Assembly: GCA_047619485.1 (NCBI GenBank)
Contig: JBLHKE010000014.1
Span: 1 to 26,659, forward strand
From: JBLHKE01 sp047619485
Lineage (GTDB): Bacteria; Verrucomicrobiota; Verrucomicrobiia; Verrucomicrobiales; DEV007
Direction of reading: 5' to 3'
DNA: 26,659 nt
Notes under the pieces: model-generated
What the model was told of the DNA's origin: nothing
The model's input: the letters and a program-made list of their open reading frames with translations, nothing else
Database searches by the model: none
Made by a program: the position numbers and the translations under genes
In this document: positions 22,801 through 26,659 of the stretch, piece by piece
Position numbering within the stretch: position 1 is the first letter of the stretch
Layout of the letters: every line of letters begins with the position of its first letter

Positions 22801-24390
22801 ATGCACCCCGCGCTCCTCGCGATAGATCGTCCGGATCCGGGTGAGCAGGTGGCGCTTCTGCTTTTCGATCTGCGCGAGGTAGTCTTCCCTAGACAGGAAC
22901 TGCACGCGCCGCGCATCCGAGCGCACACGGTACGGCCCATCCGCGCCTGGGTAGCGATCCGCTAATTCGACCGCGAAGGTGACGGTTTCGCCGACCGCAA
23001 GCTCCGGCAGGGCTTCGCGGTAGTTCCAATCGATCTGCTGCTCGCTCCCGTCGCTCAGCTCCGGTGTGGGCAGGGCGACCTTCACCTCCCCGGCCTTGTC
23101 GAGCCGGTAGGCGATGACGGCCTCGCCGATGCCGTGATCGTCCCGACCACGGAAGGCGAAGTCGAGATTGCGCTGGAGCGTCGCGAACAAGTTTCCGGCG
23201 GGCGAAGTGAGATCGACACTCGGCGCCCGGTCGGGCTCCACCTGCAGGTAGTGGCGCGGGCTAGAAAAAGTAAAGCCGTGTTGCTTGCCCACCCAGCCGA
23301 AGCTGTAGGACCGCGACCCGGCCGCCACCTGCTGCATCGTCACCGAGCGCCCGTCCGCGCTGATGTCCAACGCTTGCGCCTCGCCCTCGGCAGGGCGGAA
23401 CTCGGCCTCGTCCACCGCGCGATCGAGCGATAGCTTCCACTTGATCGTCGTCCCCTCTGGCACGGTGAGCGTGAGCGCTTCGACGGTCTCGACCGGACGC
23501 TGGGTGTACTCAGGAAACTCGAGAGTCACATCGGCACGCTCGATCCGCGGTGCCGAGATCACGCGCACGGTCTGCCATTCGCTGCGGGCATCACCGGCGG
23601 TGATGCGGAAATCGAAGCTGCGAAACACGGTCTGCGCTTCGTACTCGCAGGCGCCACCCGTGATCTCCAACTCGCGTTCGCGCGGTTTGCCCTTGCCGGT
23701 CCGCAAGATGATCTTCGCGCTGTCCGGAATCTCACCCGAGATGTTGGCGACGAGGCGCAGTCCCTCGCCCTCCTTCACGATCCGCTCGCCATCCTCGACC
23801 TCGATGAGGGTGCGCGTCGGGTATTCGACGGTTACCCAAGGCATGAACAGGCGCGTCGCGGCCGTCTTGAACAATGGGAAATCAATCGCCGCAAACGCAA
23901 CAAGGGCGCCCAGCAAGCCGCAAGCGAGCAATCCCGGGACGCCGATGCGATTGAAAGGAACCACCTCCCCGGCATCCACCTCGCTAGCCGCTTGGTTCGC
24001 GCGCTCGACGGTGCGCGCGGCCATGGTTGTGGACGTTCCGGAGACAGCTGCGGAGTCAGACAGTTGAACACCCGACACCAACAGGCTTTCGAGATTCTGG
24101 TAGTGACCCTCCACCTTGAGCGCGGTGCGCGGAGAACTGAACCAGGGTTTGAACATGCGCCAGCCGCTCCGCCACGCCACAACGATCGGAAACACTAACA
24201 GTGGCACAAGGATGATCATCCGCACGAAGGCCGGCAGGCGGATGAGCCAATCGATCGCAAATCCCACCAGGAACAAGATTGCGATCCAGTTGCACAGCGA
24301 CAGCAACCCCGTCGTCAGGTTCAGCCCCTGTTCCCTGCGGTGCACCTTGCGGAGGCGCGACTTGAGCTTGGCGGGTTTGATCATATTCAT
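19897..24390 (-). CDS. Giant membrane protein, DUF4175-like
   Basis: I choose ATG 24390, which overlaps the TGA of the upstream gene (TGATG), giving 1497 residues; the longer frame from 24423 would overlap it by 34 bp. Near the N-terminus are two transmembrane segments (about residues 28-50 and 57-75; CNWIAILFLVGFAIDWLI and MIILVPLLVFPIVVAW) and a third at about 150-170 (GLLACGLLGALVAFAAIDF). Next come beta-rich extracytoplasmic domains (about 190-510: EYPTRTLIEVEDGERIVKEGE, PEYTQRPVETVEALTLTVPEGTTIKW, RDDHGIGEAVIAYRL). The remaining ~900 residues are long alpha-helical/coiled-coil stretches, then a Pro-rich linker (PPPGPPQPPAPPQ) and a C-terminal EYRAILKDYYEML segment typical of this group. 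The protein should be an inner-membrane scaffold reaching into the periplasm and working with the vWA protein encoded just upstream. No enzymatic motif is seen. Confidence 0.8.
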   Translation of the reverse strand: MNMIKPAKLKSRLRKVHRREQGLNLTTGLLSLCNWIAILFLVGFAIDWLIRLPAFVRMIILVPLLVFPIVVAWRSGWRMFKPWFSSPRTALKVEGHYQNLESLLVSGVQLSDSAAVSGTSTTMAARTVERANQAASEVDAGEVVPFNRIGVPGLLACGLLGALVAFAAIDFPLFKTAATRLFMPWVTVEYPTRTLIEVEDGERIVKEGEGLRLVANISGEIPDSAKIILRTGKGKPRERELEITGGACEYEAQTVFRSFDFRITAGDARSEWQTVRVISAPRIERADVTLEFPEYTQRPVETVEALTLTVPEGTTIKWKLSLDRAVDEAEFRPAEGEAQALDISADGRSVTMQQVAAGSRSYSFGWVGKQHGFTFSSPRHYLQVEPDRAPSVDLTSPAGNLFATLQRNLDFAFRGRDDHGIGEAVIAYRLDKAGEVKVALPTPELSDGSEQQIDWNYREALPELAVGETVTFAVELADRYPGADGPYRVRSDARRVQFLSREDYLAQIEKQKRHLLTRIRTIYREERGVHDLVRRLDPSDDVFVQTCQLEAVRQGLIRERLGAIRNRINALVEDLEANHIAEEAQSAALVKLGTDLQIIADEHVGRAASLLRELATVTDGGGDDRSPAAAIDMVDSSARELGLVVLQLGFVEAADVMARELHATTQTQADLRLQTIIRSDADAAGDEDLAKAQTRLAKETARLLAATPRNKESTSTDALVAFNLSRMVNGLLRSGADAKMQEAAALIPKADSEKAARLQAEVIASLLRAEFRLRRGAEYEALTKGRDLFAALAAGQRKLREEGTDMSAEKLAQSQAALQRQLHLLLMPEVPASRPKLYDVVAPSAPPVDDLLAVAEHAMQAALTQIEAGDGEVAAGHQQQAQTAFEKLAEIAGWRMEAMTKRARMKAAVTISGKQAAQLLTFEERLLVLLVQTEDAADDEANTAFLVTRNQALADDAERFLRNIVRWKEIQTSSNEDDLPLIDCLSRVARAVGKATPLLEENKPDDAIEFQEQALDALEEAAGLNEELTATRSAFAGVLSMAGSALAPSPLLVEIEAEQSHLSALTEKAKQEDRLSLVIPQKNLIHAVDAVLTSLDPLAHKIESGTVMIFAKDDMDAAAIGLETDDIEEALDAQLFVVESLQELRAKIDQATPEYRYVLEVTENLYEIVPQSARIRTGTRQLLEKAEGAPDAAAVKTQVKQFGEQVEKLTGEEGYAATARQLDNAIGSGAAGAGAEDALDDLIADTEALQLLMDNLAYLMTPPPPGTDIEEPSAEVKLIHQAMAIAAPHMDLSRATQIAKPEELAGLGAQQRKLATQCAALLQPPAEPEPDTDEAEAAPATPGEDEIDPETVVEELAPAQPIPESPASLVAAQRHLSEAAAKLQAGERDPAITRQTEAGDALRYFILEYVLKYVMIPPPGPPQPPAPPQDAPPLDAEEMDSAIFLPGAITGIKPKGGRLEWEVLGRRDRAALNENFARELPLEYRAILKDYYEMLTE

Positions 24391-26659
24391 CAGCGCAGGT
24401 CGTATCTCCTCCGTAAAATCCATTCAAATCCGAGCAGGCCGACCAGAACGAGGGCGACCAGGCTGTTGTCCCACAAGGGGCGATCGGTGCTCACCGTGGT
24501 GGTGTGCGGTTCGCGGTTGAGCAAAGCGGGAAGTTTCTGCAGCTCCAGGGCGCTCAGGACTTCCCCGCCGGACAGTTCGGCAATCCGGCGCAGGTGATCG
24601 ATCTGCATATCGGTGTTGGCCAGTTCCGGTCTGAGGTCGGCGACTTGGAACTCCGTGGAGTTGGACTGCGAACGATCGGACGCGTTTGCCTCCACCCGGT
24701 AGCCGCCCTCACGTGGCGGTGAAAAGTAGCCCTCATAGAGCCCGGGGTTCGAGGCGTCGGGCCGCAGGGTGACGCGCTGTGGATCGCCGCCTGCCCCGTC
24801 GGCGTCCAGCGCGCTGACCTCGATTTCAAATCCCGGCTGGGTGAGCGGTTCGTAGTCGTCGTCGAGCAGGTGCGCGTAGAGCATGACGCGGCCATCGACT
24901 GGGTAGGTGACCCGGTCCGTCTCGAGACGGATCCGTTTATGCTCGCCCATGAGCCGCGACAGGGTGAGGAACTGCACGCACTGCGACCAGACCCGCCAGT
25001 GGTACTTGTCGCCGGTTTTGAAGCGCAGCAACCAGAGGCGATCAGTCGCTATCATCATGCACTTGCCGGTCCCGTAGCGTTGCCAAGCCACCAGCGGGTA
25101 GCGGTCGGCGCGGGATTGGGTGTCGGAGAGCTCGGCCAAGACGGTCGCGCCGGGGCGCGGGGCGAGCAGCGGCGGGATGCGGTAGAGCGGTGCGACCCGG
25201 CTCCAGACGAGATCGTTCTCCTCATTTTCCGTCTCCAGTGTCATGACGAGACTGCTGCGACCTTCGGGCGTGAGCACCGGGTAGACGCTCTCGTCGACAT
25301 CTTCCCATTTGGCATCCGGATCGAACTCCACGGGCAGCATGCGTTCCACCGGCGTGCCGGCATAGCTGGCCGGCGCAAAGCGCGCGCCGCAGAGCATGAG
25401 CAATGATCCGCCGCGCTCCCTGACCAGTTCCTCCAAGCGCGCGAACGCTTCCGTGGAGAAGAACGCCGAGTCGACATCGCCGAGGATCACCAGGTCGTAG
25501 GCGAATGCCTCTTCGCGGTCTTCCGGAAACGCCGCGATGTATTCGGACGAGTTCTGCGCCAGCTCTGGCTGGGAGCGCGTGCCGATGAAGGTCGCGTTGA
25601 TGCGCGGGTCGCGCTTCAGCATGGCGCGCAGGTAACGGAACTCCCAGCGGGCGCTGCCCTCGATGCAGAGCACGTTGATCTTCTCGTTCACCACCCGGAC
25701 GCTGCGCTCCACGCGGTTGTTCGCCGCCGTGGTCTCGTCGGAAAACGCTTCGATCTCCACCCCGATCCGAGCCGCGCCCCTCTCGGCGACGTCGACATTG
25801 AAAAAGATCTCCACGAACTGCATTCCGCCTTCGAAGGTGACGCTCTGCCGGGCGACTCCTCGCCCGTTGAGGCTCACGCTCAGCTCGGCGGTGCGTTTCT
25901 CGTAACCTTTGGATTGGAGTTGGACACGGACGGGGACTTTGTCGCCGGTGAAGGCGACGTCCTGCATGAGGACGTTGCGGATCGAGACATCATCGGGGTC
26001 GGCGATTCCCAACGGCACCGTGTAGACCGGGATGCCACGGGTGCCGAGATCACGGGCCACCGACTCGGCGCGACGCGACGAGGTGTCCAGACCGTCGGAA
26101 AGCAACACCACCCCGGCCAGCGGCGCACCGCGCTCGGTCTTCGCCAACGCTTCGAGCGCCCCGCCGATGGAAGTCCCCGGGGCGTCGGCCTTCAGCGCCG
26201 CCAGTGAATCCTTCTTGCCGTCGCCGAGCCGATGCATGGTTTCGCCGAAGGCGTGGTAACTGACATCGAGATCTTCGCCGATCGATCCGAGCATCTCCCC
26301 CGCCGACTTCGAAAGCAGGCCGGTTGCCAGATCGAGGCGCGAGGCCGCAGCGATCGCCTCACGCTGCTTGCCGTCGAGCGACACGGCGCTGCGCTTCACA
26401 TCCTCTGGCGTCGAGGAAGGCGGCAGGATCCCGAGCGCCACCGCTGCCTCGCCGATGTCCTCGGAACGCTTGCGCTGGTCTTTGACCGACATGCTTTGCG
26501 AGACATCGACTAGAACCGGCAGGCGACGTTTTTCGGTGTGGGTCTGCTTGAAGGTCGCCGTCGGTTCGAACAGGACGGCCACGATCAGGCACAATGCCAG
26601 CAGCCTGAAAAAGGCAAGCCCCATGCGGATCCCAAACGGCAATCCCTGTCGGCGACGAT
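24390..26659 (-). CDS. vWA-domain membrane protein with glutamine amidotransferase-like domain (N-terminus cut by window edge)
   Basis: The frame is open to the right edge; TTG 26642 could serve as a start, but the upstream codons (RRRQG) continue and relatives have an earlier membrane segment, so I treat it as partial. Numbering here is from 26642. A transmembrane segment (about 8-26) ends FEP. The vWA domain (about 42-210) has a complete MIDAS: DVSQS (D46, S48, S50), T157 in GTSIGGAL, D183 in LLSDGLDT. A Rossmann-type, class I glutamine amidotransferase-like region follows (about 320-570: INVLCIEGSARWEFRYLRAML, YDLVILGDVD, GGSLLMLCGARF, YAGTPVERMLPVEF); a catalytic Cys-His pair is not evident. 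The C-terminus carries a membrane helix (LVALVLVGLLGFEWIL). Such proteins sit with MoxR ATPase, DUF58 and BatA genes in envelope-related operons. It overlaps the next gene by TGATG. Confidence 0.88.
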   Translation of the reverse strand, partial: RRRQGLPFGIRMGLAFFRLLALCLIVAVLFEPTATFKQTHTEKRRLPVLVDVSQSMSVKDQRKRSEDIGEAAVALGILPPSSTPEDVKRSAVSLDGKQREAIAAASRLDLATGLLSKSAGEMLGSIGEDLDVSYHAFGETMHRLGDGKKDSLAALKADAPGTSIGGALEALAKTERGAPLAGVVLLSDGLDTSSRRAESVARDLGTRGIPVYTVPLGIADPDDVSIRNVLMQDVAFTGDKVPVRVQLQSKGYEKRTAELSVSLNGRGVARQSVTFEGGMQFVEIFFNVDVAERGAARIGVEIEAFSDETTAANNRVERSVRVVNEKINVLCIEGSARWEFRYLRAMLKRDPRINATFIGTRSQPELAQNSSEYIAAFPEDREEAFAYDLVILGDVDSAFFSTEAFARLEELVRERGGSLLMLCGARFAPASYAGTPVERMLPVEFDPDAKWEDVDESVYPVLTPEGRSSLVMTLETENEENDLVWSRVAPLYRIPPLLAPRPGATVLAELSDTQSRADRYPLVAWQRYGTGKCMMIATDRLWLLRFKTGDKYHWRVWSQCVQFLTLSRLMGEHKRIRLETDRVTYPVDGRVMLYAHLLDDDYEPLTQPGFEIEVSALDADGAGGDPQRVTLRPDASNPGLYEGYFSPPREGGYRVEANASDRSQSNSTEFQVADLRPELANTDMQIDHLRRIAELSGGEVLSALELQKLPALLNREPHTTTVSTDRPLWDNSLVALVLVGLLGFEWILRRRYDLR

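Noticed and set aside
21922..22965. 347-codon plus-strand frame, with another at 18913-19908
   Set aside because: Both lie opposite well-supported operon genes with coiled-coil or toroid motifs, and show no domain of their own.

Overview
The window is high-GC bacterial DNA that best fits a member of the Verrucomicrobiota, with Planctomycetota as the alternative. The reasons are an ECF sigma factor of the TIGR02999 type, very large secreted proteins built from HAF, Calx-beta and delta-60 repeats and ending in a D-x-N-x-D-G / S-x-D-L-x-x-W module, and a vWA / DUF4175-like / alpha-toroid gene cluster. Shine-Dalgarno sequences are mostly weak. This assignment is inferred from gene content only.

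Left part (1-3543): a truncated ECF sigma factor gene diverges from a small membrane-protein gene that looks frameshifted. They are followed by a fold-back element, an FHA-adenylate cyclase fusion, a 0.3 kb deleted copy of an insertion sequence, and a secreted VOC (glyoxalase-fold) protein.

Mobile-DNA zone (3600-5600 and 11490-12880): one IS family is present in three states. The copy at 11497-12875 is complete and carries a 355-codon rve-type transposase. The copy at 2410-2716 keeps both ends and only the C-terminal codons of the transposase. The copy at 3611-5598 keeps both ends but has the centre of its transposase replaced by about 1.6 kb of unrelated DNA, including a DUF3592 membrane-protein gene. 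Small non-autonomous elements add a second layer: a 159-bp element with a TGTA duplication inside the right end of the complete IS, a 139-bp element with perfect 18-bp inverted ends, a fold-back element flanked by CTAG, and an inverted-repeat element forming the 5' end of a gene in the right-hand operon.

Between the IS copies (5680-11413) lie two secreted-protein genes: a 1443-residue repeat protein and a 438-residue protein whose first two thirds are AT-richer than its C-terminal module. Both end in the same kind of C-terminal module, which may act in surface delivery.

Right part (12984-26659) is on the minus strand. A secreted alpha/beta hydrolase lies downstream of a tight five-gene operon, read from the right edge: vWA protein, DUF4175-like giant membrane protein, alpha-toroid protein, tandem thioredoxin-fold protein without active-site cysteines, and a transglutaminase-like protein. 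Two junctions are TGATG stop/start overlaps. I infer a cell-envelope or periplasmic protein-handling complex of the MoxR/Bat neighbourhood type; its MoxR, DUF58 and BatA partners would lie beyond the right edge. No rRNA, tRNA or CRISPR array was seen.
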